Source: Paraphysomonas bandaiensis (Eukaryota > Chrysophyceae). Taken from it: a stretch of 64,000 nucleotides of DNA. The DNA lies in assembly GCA_965644295.1 (NCBI GenBank), contig CBFFRP010000202.1, forward strand, positions 1 through 64,000, in the 5' to 3' direction. A program made the translations under genes and the position numbers. Positions 23,332-34,277 of this stretch are shown here, piece by piece. Position 1 is the stretch's first letter, and every line of letters starts with the position of its first letter. The notes beneath the pieces were generated by a model. It saw only the letters and a program-made list of their open reading frames with translations, was not told where the DNA came from and made no database searches.

Positions 23332-24012
23332 ATGAGAAATACAGCTGTAATTGCTTTACTTGCTATGAATACCATACATTCATGTCGTTCTTATAGTTCA
23401 ATAAGTGGAATAAGCACTACTTTTCAACGACTTCAAAGAGCCTCATTAAACATAATAGAAAATGCAAAAATATCATCAAATCAACCTATTAAAGCACAAG
23501 ATTTATTTAATAAGAACCCTGTTACTATTATCTATGTCGTTCGTAGGCCTGGATGAGTGTTATGCAGAGAAGAAGGTGCTGATCTATCTTCTCTGCATAA
23601 AAAGGGTAAATTTGGGCAAGCATCTCTAGTGGGAATAATAAAAGAAGTTGCCCCAGTAAAGAATGCCCCTACTGATAAGGAGCTGGGAGTTGGAGAATTT
23701 AATGATGTATATTTTCCTTATCAACTTTATCAGGATGTTGATCTTGAATTTTACAAAGCTCTGGGAGATCGCAAGCTTTACTCACAGTCATTCTGGACCT
23801 GGAACCCTCTTAAGCTCTACGGATCTTACCAGGACATGAAGACAAGACTGAAAAACAAAGGTCTTAAAGGTAATATGGTAGGAGAGGGAATAGTACAAGG
23901 AGGGGTCCTCGTTGTGTCCAAAGAAAAGGGGTTAGTGTATGCATACAAGGAAGTTACGGGGTCAGAGATTCCTGCCGACGATATTGTTGATGCCGTACAA
24001 AAACACCTTTAG
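23332..24012 (+). CDS. SelU: Selenoprotein U (PRXL2/AhpC-TSA_2 family) with in-frame TGA as selenocysteine
   Basis: One exon of 227 codons. The frame is open from the ATG at 23332 to the TAG at 24010, except for a TGA at 23554-23556 (codon 75). The surrounding peptide reads IYVVRRPG-(TGA)-VLCREEGADLS. In the PRXL2/FAM213 family this position is the first Cys of RRPGCxxCREEA, so the TGA gives UxxC, the redox motif that defines selenoprotein U. Downstream the thioredoxin-fold features continue (LVGIIKEV, ELGVGEFND, FPYQLYQD, FYKALGDRK, GGVLVVSKEKGLVYAYKE). Total length fits PRXL2A. The N-terminus (RNTAVIALLAMNTIHSC) may be a signal or transit peptide. It should be a thiol/selenol oxidoreductase. 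A SECIS-like hairpin lies 37 bases after the stop. The alternative, a pseudogene with one nonsense change, is less likely because the change falls exactly on the redox Cys codon. Confidence 0.88.
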
Positions 24013-24048
24013 ACATATGTATGGTTATTACAATCGAGTTTTGTGTTG

Positions 24049-24123
24049 ATGGTGATTTGGAATGACGTTTGCAGCATTACAGTATTCCCACTGTATGTCT
24101 ACTAAACTGATATAGATCACCGT
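24049..24123 (+). promoter_or_regulatory. Candidate SECIS element in the SelU 3' UTR
   Basis: Stem I: GGTGAT (24051-24056) pairs with ATCACC (24116-24121), extendable by two pairs. Next is a symmetrical internal loop of five bases per side (TTGGA/TATAG). The quartet follows: ATGA at 24062-24065 faces TGA-T at 24108-24111, as in the SECIS core. The upper helix includes GTTTG/TAAAC and TACAGT/ACTGTA with a six-base loop ATTCCC. The conserved apical AA at the usual spacing is not obvious, so this is a candidate only. Confidence 0.45.
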
Positions 24124-24557
24124 GGCACATATGTTCGACGCTAAGATAGCTATCAAAATCTATATATTAGTTGTTCTGGTTAATTATTATGCACCGATTA
24201 GTACAGAGTCGACATGATGTAATTTAATCTCTCGTTATTTGACTCTCACATAGCATTCTTTGTTCTATTACAGCTCTGTGATCTATCCTACTGATTGATG
24301 TTAGGTTTCGTTTTAATTAAGTCTTGTCATGTAAAAGTTTCTGATTGTACCAATATAATAGAAAGTATCAAGAGTAAAGGTGTGTAGATTTTGACTTACC
24401 AACACATACTAGAGAAGAATTTGATTAAACGGGTACATAGTACATTATATATAGACACTGTACGGTTTAGATACTATATATGTATATAAATATTCATTCT
24501 ATGGATGCATTCATATTCTTATGTACTCTAATATATCGCATGGTGCACATGTCATAC

Positions 24558-24760
24558 TGCCCCATTCCGAAAGCGTGACCATAGTGTAGGTCCACATATA
24601 TCACCGAGATTTAGCACTGAGTCTACCACCCGCCAACCCGTGTATCAACGTAGCTGACCACATAGATCACGCGTGTTCTGTTGCCACCCCACCCGTGTTC
24701 ACCTTCGCTAATATTAGACGGGATATTTCATAGCTATGCATGACTTATATTGAAAATCCT
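24558..24760 (+). repeat. Dispersed about 200-base repeat, copy 1
   Basis: Direct copy of 34278-34480. Shared words include TGCCCCATTCCGA, CATAGTGTAG, CACCGAGAT, GCCCCACCCGTGTTCACCTT style sequence and GGGATAT-TCATAGCTAT. Non-coding and GC-richer than its surroundings. Confidence 0.7.
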
Positions 24761-25006
24761 GTAGTGTATAGTATATATGCACAGATGTATAATAGTTAAC
24801 TCTTGCTATAGACTAGTCGATATGTGGTGGGTGATCTATACCTTATGGCTACTGATGGTGTATATGATATACTGATCTTTCATATGGCTGCATCATAGCT
24901 ATCAACAGTTGTCCCACTGCTGACCGAGATTATGTACTGCTCTACTATAGCGTATTCAGGTACTCTGTAAATATATAGTCTGTCATTATGTCATTATCAA
25001 TACACA

Positions 25007-25734
25007 ATATCCAGTAGGAACTAAAAGTCCGAGCAACCGCAAAATCCGAACAGCCGTTTTTTTGATAAAAAGTCGAAAACTTTCATTCCAAACACTCACC
25101 TTATCTCATTTCAGTCACATTGAAATACAATTAAGATAACACTTGAACTGCCCTTACACTGGAGAGAGAGACTTATCATTCAATGTCAATCATGGACCAC
25201 TAGACACGAATATGCAACCAGATTTTCATTTCATGCACTGCTTTCAATATCACAAGCTTTCATATATCGTTCCAATTCATCCAGTATCCTCACATCCGGC
25301 TCCATTGCTCCTAATCCCTACATTGAATTTTAAATATGAAGCCTCTTGCAACCTTGCACTAGTTAAAACCATTATTGAGGTCAACATCAGGTCCATAACT
25401 GTCTTTCGTCTGTATACAAACCTTTTGAAGGCTTCATATTTAAAATTCAATATATATGGATTTGGAGCAATGTAGCCGGATGTATGGGTACTGGATGAAT
25501 TGGATGATATTTAAAGAATCAATACATGTAATGAAAATCTGGTTGCTTATTCGTGTCTAGAATATATGATTGATATAGAATGATAAGTCTCAAGTGTCGG
25601 GTCAGTTCAAGTGTTGCCTTAATTGTATTTCAATGTGACTGAAATGAGATACAATGAGAGCTTGGATTGACATTATTGGACATATCAAAAAACGGTTTTT
25701 CGGACTTTTACGAACAGTTCCTACTGCTGGATAT
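25007..25734. mobile_element. Foldback element: about 730-base imperfect palindrome
   Basis: The left half (25007 to about 25375) reappears as reverse complement in the right half (about 25400-25734). Matching landmarks are ATATCCAGTAGGAACT with AGTTCCTACTGCTGGATAT, TCTCATTTCAGTCACATTGA, CAACCAGATTTTCATT, and AATTTTAAATATGAAGCCT near the centre. It has no coding capacity. It is either a foldback/MITE transposon or the remains of two inverted copies. A transcript would form a long hairpin. No clear target-site duplication is visible. Confidence 0.8.
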
Positions 25735-26138
25735 GCAGTGCAGTTTAATATTTGAATACTGAAAAACAAGGGATTTTGGGTTTTCAATGGGTTGAAAATC
25801 AATATAATAAATAAAAATCAGTAAAAATCAGCTCAGTATTAACCTACTGCTGTACATACCACACATACCACATACTGTGTACGTAATTGTACAATGAGTG
25901 GACAGGTACTACCATCCATATGTTATCATCTCATCATATACTTCATTTTTTTGTATGAGAATCTACGTAGAGTGGGACATGTCCTCATATCGTACTTATT
26001 GAATATTCAGTATAACTTACGCCATTTAATTTCACCTATGAAAAACTACGTAAAGATCCACCACATACACTTAGTTTCATATATAAGTATATATATATAT
26101 TAAAGTCTATTTAATTTCATCATATCATTAATATTATA

Positions 26139-27471
26139 ATGTTTCGACGTATTGGAATAGATAATCTTGCACTTGCTAGTGTTTCAGTGATTGCAGCAGG
26201 TGAGTGTTTCTAGTGTTTATAACACTGTATAGTGATATATATATACTTATATATACATGCTTATATATGTACTTATATACAGTGTTAATAACATCGCTAA
26301 GTATAATATGTATGTACTTATATACAGCTATATAGTTACAACTTTGTTTAGTATATATAGTAAAGTATATACATATATATGTATGTGTATGTATATACAC
26401 TTGCTTGCAATGAACTCATGTGTATATATCATACTGTATATATGTATATATACATGTAGAGTGTATATATATGACTTCTATATATTGCTATATACTAATC
26501 GATACTTATATATCTATATAAAAGGCACATTGATTTCAGCTGCATTTGATTCCCAAATTGCTGATGCTGAACTACCTGAAGCAGCCGCTGCCCCTCATAC
26601 ACAGACACATATAACTCAATCTATTGTTAATACTCTGAATGACAAGGGAGTTGTTGTGATTAAAGGGGTTTTAAGTGCCAATGAACTATCAATGGCTAGA
26701 AGTGATGTGCTTGATATTGTCAATGAAGGCCGACTGGAAAGTTCTGCAAATGATGACAGTGTCCGTGTTGATACCCTCTGTTGGCTGCGTGAAACGGACG
26801 GTACGGCGCAGGCTCCTCTCAGGAGTACCAAGGAGGTTAATTCTTTGGGACCTGGTATACTACACTGTATCTCATTGCTTCGAGGGACCATGTATGCCCT
26901 GGATACACAGGAAGTTCCCTATAGCCGCAGCCATTCTCACAGGGTGCCACACCAGTGCCAGTTAGCAAGGTACAGTGGGCGAGAGGGCGAAGCCGCTGTG
27001 GACGCAGAGGAGTGGAAAAGATATGGGTATGTTCCACATAGAGACGCTGCTGATGACAACAACTTTTGGGAGGTGGGACTCCTGGGATGGTGAGTAGACA
27101 GTTGAATCTTGATTATGAAAAGTTGCTAAATAGGCAATGTTTGTAGGTTGCGAGGAGCAGATTACAGGCAGCGTAGCATGACGGCCATTCTGTATCTGAA
27201 CAAAGAGGACTGGAACCAGAGCCCAGAGGAAGATGGTGGAGCCCTGTGCTGCTACATTGACGCTGACAGCGGCGACTCGACAGGGGAGACCTCCAATGAA
27301 GAAAGGGTCTTACGCGTCTCTCCATCCGGAGGTACACTTGTTCTGTTCGACTCACGATACCTCCTTCATGAGGTTGCTCCAACCAACACTGATAGATATG
27401 CCTTGACTCTGTGGGTTGCTGGAGAGAGAACGCCAATCGTGGCACCCAACAAAACGTTAGCCACGTGCTAA
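26139..27471 (+). CDS. Prolyl-4-hydroxylase-like 2OG/Fe(II) dioxygenase
   Basis: Exons 26139-26199, 26540-27089 and 27147-27471 give 311 residues in frame. A short hydrophobic start (LALASVSVIAAAAF) suggests a signal or organelle-targeting peptide. The catalytic core follows the P4H order: VVVIKGVLSANEL at the start, CQLARYSG, YVPHRDAADDN (HxD iron ligands), YRQRSMTAILYLNKEDW, GGALCCYI, SPSGGTLVLFDSRYLLHEVA (distal His ligand), then RYALTLWVAGE where Arg would bind 2-oxoglutarate. It should hydroxylate a protein prolyl residue or a related substrate. The 340-base first intron is TATA/CATA-rich; the second is 57 bases. The stop is followed at once by CCCTAACCCTAA, two telomere-like units, probably chance. 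Same strand as SelU upstream, convergent with the next gene. Confidence 0.8.
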
Positions 27472-28165
27472 CCCTAACCCTAATCGAATATGCGACGAAA
27501 TATGTCGAGCTTTACCTGTACGGCAAACGAGTTATACTTGACAGAGTCTATTGCAGATGTTGATATCGAGATACTTAAAACCATAAATGTTCGTGATACT
27601 GCGGTACACAAGCTTTATTGTATACCTACAAAAAGCGGAGTGGATGCTGTATTTTCTTAGATTCGATCATTCACTGATGGTCGTGTTTCCATGAATACTT
27701 TGTGTTGCAGACTGATGTCTGCAGTGGCGTCGATATTTTGCTGTTTGTTTTTTACCTTGCGTTGGATTCGTTGATGTTGTTATCAACTGTATGATGAGTG
27801 ATCAATGTTAATTAATTAACAACGGTGTTTATAGAAGAATTATGAAATATACAATTGTGGTATACTGGTATACCATATCTTGAAATTACCCACTTTCGCA
27901 AAAAATTATTAGATAAGTTAAAGCTTGACTAAATAGGTGATTACAAATGATGACTAAAATAACTGTAATTAGAAATAATACTCTCTCCCAAAGGACCAAA
28001 GTGTTGCAATATTTGATTGATAGAGAGCAAGCTTGCATTTCAAATATATTAGTCGCTGTTTTTGATGCCCACTAACATATTTTGTGTACTGACAAGCAAC
28101 CTAAGACAGATAATCGAAAATAAGTTGGTATATTACTTTATATATGAATATTGGGTATGGGACGA
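27472..28165. other. Convergent intergenic spacer
   Basis: Starts with two CCCTAA units (27472-27483). Around 27915-27980 there is a weak GACTAAA echo of the MULE-end repeat. Otherwise unremarkable AT-rich sequence. Confidence 0.4.
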
Positions 28166-28987
28166 CTATGTATAGTATCCTATGTTCACATCGCTGGTTG
28201 TATCCCAACTCCCATCTGTATTAAAGCTAACACTAACTCTTGGATCAGACGCAGAATTTAGACTAGGCAACACTTGGTGCGTGAGCCATCCCGGAAATAG
28301 AATAACATCACCAGCATGTGGAGTTATCTGTAGTGTTTTACCGAATGGTGGCAAGGATCCCCTAGGGTCTTGGAAAACTATATCACCCCCACCTTTAGGA
28401 GAGCTTACGTACAATACACCTGACACAGCACTTCGTTGATGGTAATGGGACGCGTGGGATGAACCAGAATGATGCACAGATGCCCAGGAAAATAATGACA
28501 ATGGTTGAATAGATGCAGAAGTCGTGCTGACATATATATCATTTAGATATGTTTCTACAAGGGGAGAGAAGAGGTTTCTAATTAGTTCTTCCAATAAATC
28601 TAGATAGATATTATGACATCTATCATCAGTCTCATGTAAGTTCTGTTTATGACATTCTCTATTAGAATAAAAATGATCTTTTTGATATATATAAAAATCA
28701 TCAGATTGTGTACGTGTATCAGTTCTATTCACTGTATTTGTTATAGTAAAATTATAATGATAATTTAATATAATTTCTTTAATATAATTGAGATAAGTAG
28801 CGTTTATATATATATTATTATGTATATGAGGGTGTGTTATGTCTGTATTGTCTAGAAATGAATACATTTGTATGGGAGTTATCCACATATGTCGCATAAC
28901 AGACTGTTGTCCCATAAATGATGCGGTAGATAAGGAAGGGGATGAGGATAAGAAGAGGAGGAGAGTGTAGGTGATGAGAGAGAACAT
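28166..28987 (-). CDS. Secreted 2OG/Fe(II) oxygenase (2OG-FeII_Oxy_5-like)
   Basis: Single exon, 273 residues, starting MFSLITYTLLLFLSSS, a good signal peptide. The core is WASVHHSGSSHASHYHQRSA, then SGVLYVSSPKGGGDIVFQDP, GDVILFPGWLTHQVLPSL and RVSVSFN. This is the 2OG-FeII_Oxy_5 pattern: first iron ligand in the HYH/HQR segment, distal His in the W-L-T-H turn, Arg for 2-oxoglutarate. The middle (TITNTVNRTDTRTQSDDFY) is family-specific and AT-rich in codons. I chose the ATG at 28987 because the longer frame runs into the CATA array. The substrate is unknown; relatives are often found near nucleotide-sugar or protein-repeat enzymes. Divergent from the MFS gene, with a CATA array starting 55 bases upstream. 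Confidence 0.75.
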   Translation of the reverse strand: MFSLITYTLLLFLSSSPSLSTASFMGQQSVMRHMWITPIQMYSFLDNTDITHPHIHNNIYINATYLNYIKEIILNYHYNFTITNTVNRTDTRTQSDDFYIYQKDHFYSNRECHKQNLHETDDRCHNIYLDLLEELIRNLFSPLVETYLNDIYVSTTSASIQPLSLFSWASVHHSGSSHASHYHQRSAVSGVLYVSSPKGGGDIVFQDPRGSLPPFGKTLQITPHAGDVILFPGWLTHQVLPSLNSASDPRVSVSFNTDGSWDTTSDVNIGYYT

Positions 28988-29041
28988 GGTAATGTATATA
29001 AGTATAGATAGATATATGATACAAGTGAGATGCATGACGAC

Positions 29042-29406
29042 TATACATACATACATACATACATACATACATACATACATACATACATACATACATACAT
29101 ACATACATACATACATACATACATACATACATACATACATACATACATACATACATACATACATACATACATACATACATACATACATACATACATACAT
29201 ACATACATACATACATACATACATACATACATACATACATACATACATACATACATACATACATACATACATACATACATACATACATACATACATACAT
29301 ACATACATACATACATACATACATACATACATACATACATACATACATACATACATACATACATACATACATACATACATACATACATACATACATACAT
29401 ACATAC
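29042..29406. repeat. (CATA)n microsatellite in a divergent promoter spacer
   Basis: About 365 bases of perfect CATA repeat between ATGs at 28987 (minus) and 29529 (plus). It is followed at 29459-29484 by a short (TCATC)n run. Confidence 0.95.
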
Positions 29407-29528
29407 AGGTACACAGCCATGTCCATGGCACTGTAGTCGTAGTGGTGGACAGAGCAGGCCTCATCTCATCTCATCTCATCTCAGTGTTCCACAATAGCAT
29501 GCTACAGTCACATATATACATACATACA

Positions 29529-30911
29529 ATGCATAATAAAACACATCATCATATCAAACCAAGATGGTTATTCTTTTGGTTATTTACATTTTTTGCATCT
29601 CAAGGAAGATTTAGTTCATTATTTCTTCAAGATTGTGGTTTAACTGAAGGACAAATAGGCATATTACTCTCATTGTACGTATATACATACATACATACAG
29701 AGATATACATAGTTAATGATATATTTTTGTATAGGAAAAGTGTAATTGGATTAATTATCAATCCATTAATTGCTAATGCAGCTGATTTATCTGTAAAACG
29801 AGGGCTTGTATATGGTAGAGAATTATATGTTGCATTACTCTCTATATTAACAACATTATCATTTCTATTACATGGTTTAAATCATATTATACAACATGAA
29901 TTTGTATCTAGTTTCACATATTTTTTAATTGTAAGGACATTATATGCAGCATGTATGAGTCCTATATATCCTATTATCAGTGGTATTGCACTCCAGTACT
30001 TAGCAGATGCTGGAGAAGATAAGCAAGCATTTGGGGGAGAAAGGGTTTATGGTGCTATGTCGTGGGCAATTGTTAGCTTCATAATGGGTATTGCGATTGA
30101 CTCGTATACAACTAGTGTAATGTATCTTTTTGTCTTGGTAACTTTGTTGCCAGTTTTGTACTGCATATATCGAATCGCCATCGTCAAAACATCTTCACTA
30201 TCAGCATTAGTAGAAAAGGATAATATTGAAATTTCTACTGTGGATTGTGAACCCGCGAATCAGTGTTCTCGTAGTACGCCTACTATTGTTCCAGAAGAAA
30301 CACATAAACCGACTGCACTAACCGTACTCTTCTATCTTTTCTCCACTCCACATGGAGCAATATTTACATTCCTCTGTATCATTTTGTCAATAGGAACGAG
30401 TATTGTGGAGAATCTGGTATTTTTATTTTTCACGGATGTTCTCGGTAGTAGCAACTTTATATGTGGGTTATCAGTAGTGGTTACAGTGATATTTGAAATT
30501 CCTATATTTCAAAATGCTCAGAAGCTTCTCCGTCAGTGTGGACGTGAGTCGCTACTAGTTATATCGTGTGTGAGTTATACCATACGAGTGGTAGGTTACA
30601 CCCTGGTACCTGATGGATGGTGGGTATTGCTGCTAGAGCCTTTGCATGGTGTCACCTACGGATGTAGTGCAACAGCATCTGTGGACTATGCTGCAAGTGT
30701 TGCACCACCGGGCTTGGAAGCTACTGCTCAGGCAGTAATGGGAGCACTCCAAGGTGGGGTTGGTGTTTTCGTTGGTACAGGTGTTGGCGGATTTATTGAG
30801 CAGAAATATGGGTCCGATGTTTTGTATAGAGGTGCTGCAAGTGCTGTTGGAGGAACAGCTATATTGTTCGTTACAGTTTTATTTGCTTGGCATAGAATGC
30901 GTATCAACTAA
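29529..30911 (+). CDS. Major facilitator superfamily transporter (MFS_1-like)
   Basis: Exons 29529-29674 and 29735-30911, joined across a 60-base intron that itself contains CATA repeats, give 440 residues. The start PRWLFFWLFTFFASQGRFSSLFL matches the MFS_1_like/nucleoside-symporter opening (F.YF...G...PFL). GLTEGQIGILLSL closes TM1-2, then INPLIANAADLSVKRG, the A-motif-like loop between TM2 and TM3. About 12 hydrophobic segments follow in two halves separated by an acidic loop (KDNIEISTVDCEPANQ). The C-terminal half has GVTYGCSATASVDYAASVAP and GALQGGVGVFVGTGVGG. It is an integral membrane proton- or ion-coupled carrier of unknown substrate. An upstream in-frame ATG exists at about 29497; I took the one nearer the conserved sequence. 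Confidence 0.8.
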   Translation: MHNKTHHHIKPRWLFFWLFTFFASQGRFSSLFLQDCGLTEGQIGILLSLYVYTYIHTEIYIVNDIFLYRKSVIGLIINPLIANAADLSVKRGLVYGRELYVALLSILTTLSFLLHGLNHIIQHEFVSSFTYFLIVRTLYAACMSPIYPIISGIALQYLADAGEDKQAFGGERVYGAMSWAIVSFIMGIAIDSYTTSVMYLFVLVTLLPVLYCIYRIAIVKTSSLSALVEKDNIEISTVDCEPANQCSRSTPTIVPEETHKPTALTVLFYLFSTPHGAIFTFLCIILSIGTSIVENLVFLFFTDVLGSSNFICGLSVVVTVIFEIPIFQNAQKLLRQCGRESLLVISCVSYTIRVVGYTLVPDGWWVLLLEPLHGVTYGCSATASVDYAASVAPPGLEATAQAVMGALQGGVGVFVGTGVGGFIEQKYGSDVLYRGAASAVGGTAILFVTVLFAWHRMRIN

Positions 30912-31172
30912 TGTTCAAATTAGAAGCACTGCAGTGTACACGAAAGTGGCGAATGATGATCCTATTGAAGCAGCTATATAATCGTAATTTGCTATGCTAC
31001 TACCCTAATCTAATTTTGACAACGTTTCTGTCTCTAAGAAACATTACCAACCGATAAATATATTAGTCATCGTTTCAAAGATTCCAATATTAAGATTATT
31101 ATTACCTTCAGTTAATACTAATAACTATAATAATAAGTCATAAACTAGTATCGAAGCTGCCAATGAAAAAAT

Positions 31173-31451
31173 TGTTGAGTTCTGCAATATGATGTGATAT
31201 AAATTGTGCAATTGAAGTGAGTTAATAGTGTGCAATGTGCAATAGGTGAAGTCAACTCATAGGTGTAACGGGCGATTATAGTTACAATAGAATTAAATTC
31301 AGTTACTGATGTGTGACTATATAAGATATAGGAATGACTTATGAACATATGATAAACAGGTGTTGCTGAGAACGGATATTTTACCAAAGGTTACAGAAGT
31401 GTTCAGATTAATAATTATAATTTATTACTTGAAAGTATACTGTGTTCAATA
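31173..31451 (+). repeat. Solo copia LTR
   Basis: Starts TGTTGAGTTCTGCAATATGA and ends TGTTCAATA. It is similar over its full length to the LTR at 2963-3248 in the opposite orientation. No internal element flanks it, so recombination between LTRs probably removed one. No target duplication is obvious. Confidence 0.8.
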
Positions 31452-32059
31452 AAGCAAGATTAAGATTGATGTAAATGTATTGAAACTAAAATATATATGG
31501 GGTTACCAAGGCATCATAGTTCGTACTAAATGCTTAACAAGTACAGGGTAGAGGGCCAGTCTTAGATTTCTCTACAGCATTTACTACTATGAACTATGAA
31601 GTTGTGAACAAGAATTGTTGTAAGGCATCAACAAGCCACAATTTTGGTAATAAACGATTGCGTTATGAACTTGTTTTATCAGAGGTTATCTGTGACAAAA
31701 ATGACTTGCATTTTGAAATCTGTTAAGTATCACAGACTACATTCTGAACACTACAATTTGAATACTGCACTCCATTAAGATATTGTGGCCATTGTACTGT
31801 ATATATACGCTGTACCTTGCTTTTAATTTAGCCAAGCACTAGCTTGATTGTTTATATTTAGTCTAAAACTTTTCTTTCATTTTGATTAATTTTCATTGCC
31901 TTTCCTCTTCTACCTTTCCGCTCTGCTTAATATAACGCCTCAGTATATGTATGATATAACACCCTCGGGGATCATAAGTCACAAATCATATCTTAATCAG
32001 CTACTGTATTTTCACTTTCTTTGTATATTGAATATCTACTCCTGTGTTTTTGTAGCCTT

Positions 32060-32165
32060 GTAGATTCTCTATTACATAGAATACAGGATAGCTACTAGCA
32101 ATAGATTTCAACTCTAGCTACAAGTATATACGTAGGAGTTGATTGTGGTTTCATAGTAGTGGTTA
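32060..32165 (-). repeat. LTR fragment related to 5098-5230
   Basis: Reverse-complement match including AACTCCTACGTA, GCTAGTAGCTATCCTGTATT and CTATGTAATAGA. The rest of 30912-32618 is convergent AT-rich spacer. Within it, GGCAATTATAATGGC near 32270 and 32310 is a word also seen at 38005. Confidence 0.5.
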
Positions 32166-32618
32166 ACAGCATTATATTATGTACTAATGGTACCATAATA
32201 ATATGAATGAAGCTGTGTTTTTTCTGGACCTGGTAATAATTATTGGTAGGGTGATAGTATAGTTCCCGGCAATTATAATGGCATTGCTTATAGAAAAATG
32301 TACCAGCAATTATAATGGCCATTGTATTATATGACTGCATAATAAGGTCATGTCCACCTAATTTTTGATAATATGGTCGGTAGTAGAGATGATATAGATT
32401 AGGTGAATGACATTGAATGATAAGAGGTGTTTATCACAACTTCAATTAATTAAATATTGATCATAGGTTAGAGTTCAGTGAATTACTTTAATCTGCTCAA
32501 AAAGTAAATCAAGGTGTATCGCAATTTCAGCTTATACTATGATTGAGCTTAGAGTTCAGTTACTTACTTCGACCTATTTATTGTATCAACTTTGATAAAT
32601 CTCAAGCAGCTGCACTGC

Positions 32619-33653
32619 CTATTCATATATGTCAAGCTCATGGAGAGACAGTGTAGAAAGCCACTGCAAAATGCCCAAGTGACCACGGCAAAAATAATTA
32701 ATGGTACTTAAATCCAATGGACATGGGGGGTCTTGTGAACGAAGCCACTGCAGAACATCCAAGTGTCCACCCTCAGCAGCAGCAGTGCAAGTCCAACAAT
32801 TCCAGGGACATGGAGGATCCAGTGAACGAAGCCACTTCAGTACCTCCAAGTGCCCACCCCTAGCAGCATCGGAGCATATCTTTGCATGCAAGGAACATGA
32901 AGGTTCCTTTGGACGAAGCCACTTACATATATCCAAGTGTCCACCCCCTGCAGCAGCCTGTATGCAATCTTGTACATCCCAGGGACATTTACATTTCTGT
33001 AATCGAAACCACTTACATATATCCAGGTGTCCACCCATAGCAGCATCACTGCAAGTCCATTCATCACAGGGAAATTGACAGTCCTCTGAAAAAAGCCACT
33101 GCAGCACCTCAAAGTGTCCACCCTCAGCAGCAGAAAAACAAGTCCGTTTACCCCAGGGACATGGAGGATCCTGTGAACGAAGCCACTTCAGTACGTCCAA
33201 GTGTCCACCTCTAGCAGCATACTCCGTAGCTATATGCCCACAGCTATTACCCCATATGTATGCGGGGTCCTGTGTATGTGAATGTGTACGTATATGTCTC
33301 ATGAGGTGTATCATCTGCTGTAGTCTGCCGTATAGTGCGCATGCATTCATTAGCTCGACATGTGGGCAGTCCATAGACAGTGCCCATGAGACCATTGAGT
33401 CCGTCATGCAATAGTGTGACTCTAGTCTCCTCCTATCAACGTGTTGGTGACATGTCGTACAATACTCAAACAGACTATAAGTACAACGGTGATGTATGAG
33501 TGACTTTAAATTCATCACAACAGCCATATCGTGAAATCTCTTACAAGTCATGATCACTGGAAGGAGAGCTGCGTGTGGGACCATAGAGATGATGAGACGA
33601 ATCACATCATCATTAAGAACAGATATACTCGACTTATATGAACACTGATTCAT
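32619..33653 (-). CDS. F-box-like protein with ankyrin repeats
   Basis: Single exon, 344 residues. The N-terminus (LNDDVIRLIISMVPHAALLPVIMTCKRFHDM) looks like an F-box. A Cys/His-rich stretch follows (HRCTYSLFEYCTTCHQHVD). Then come at least six ankyrin-type repeats of 27-28 residues with the pattern AARGGHLDVLKWLRSQDPPC and CPWGKRTCFSAAEGGHFEVL. This GHL-x-x-LKWLR type is common in giant viruses and in protist genomes. The likely role is a substrate adaptor of an SCF ubiquitin ligase, binding targets through the repeats. The repeat units are similar at DNA level too (AAGTGTCCACC recurs), which suggests recent expansion. A 125-base dispersed repeat begins 180 bases upstream. Confidence 0.8.
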   Translation of the reverse strand: MNQCSYKSSISVLNDDVIRLIISMVPHAALLPVIMTCKRFHDMAVVMNLKSLIHHRCTYSLFEYCTTCHQHVDRRRLESHYCMTDSMVSWALSMDCPHVELMNACALYGRLQQMIHLMRHIRTHSHTQDPAYIWGNSCGHIATEYAARGGHLDVLKWLRSQDPPCPWGKRTCFSAAEGGHFEVLQWLFSEDCQFPCDEWTCSDAAMGGHLDICKWFRLQKCKCPWDVQDCIQAAAGGGHLDICKWLRPKEPSCSLHAKICSDAARGGHLEVLKWLRSLDPPCPWNCWTCTAAAEGGHLDVLQWLRSQDPPCPLDLSTINYFCRGHLGILQWLSTLSLHELDIYE

Positions 33654-33832
33654 AGTTTATATGAGGCTCATAGAGTGTTAGTCTTCATATAAATAATGAG
33701 ATGAGTTCAGATGCATACACATATATATATACACCATACATGCATACACATATATATGGGACAGAGACCACATAAAAGAAATTTCCTCAAGAGCAGAAAC
33801 ACGAGCAGCACACATCGTCACGTACATACACG

Positions 33833-33969
33833 TATGTATATTTTTGTTCCAAGATGCCTCTAATATTGAGACAATAATTATCTGTATTCTAGCCGTAGTT
33901 ATATTGCAGAATTATAGAGTATATTTGCTTCAATTTATTTCCGAAATATAAGATGCTGACTGCCGTATA
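33833..33969 (+). repeat. Dispersed 125-base repeat, copy C
   Basis: Forward copy ending GATGCTGACTGCCGTATAC. It lies upstream of the F-box/ankyrin gene (ATG 33653). TACTGCTGTACATAC follows at 33993. Confidence 0.85.
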
Positions 33970-34277
33970 CAATACATACAGGAGTACATGTACTGCTGTA
34001 CATACTCTGTACAATACATAGTGTATGTATCTCAAAAATAGGCTTTTTAGAATCGTCCATAGTTAAAAACACGTAAAATCTATCCATATTTTCTAGTAGT
34101 TGAGCCTTTTAAAGTGAATTATGTCCAACGCTATCCATACAAGGCCAAAACTCGAGAAATGCAAACATCCGACGAAAAGATTTTCAGGATATCATTATTT
34201 GGTTCTACTAGAATCTGCATATAAGAGAAATCCCCACACCAACAGCAGTCTGAGAGATATGGATTTGGACAGCAGAG

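Noticed and set aside
23554-23556. SelU as a pseudogene or as two genes split at the TGA
   Set aside because: The frame continues with conserved residues and the TGA replaces exactly the first redox Cys; selenocysteine explains it better.
27466-27483. Telomere: CTAACCCTAACCCTAA after the P4H stop codon (and GGTTTGGGTTAG near 36912)
   Set aside because: Only two units, inside gene-rich sequence and overlapping a stop codon; most likely chance.
32701-33078. Plus-strand ORF opposite the ankyrin repeats
   Set aside because: Shadow of the F-box/ankyrin gene; its repeated Pro/Ser pattern mirrors the ankyrin codons.
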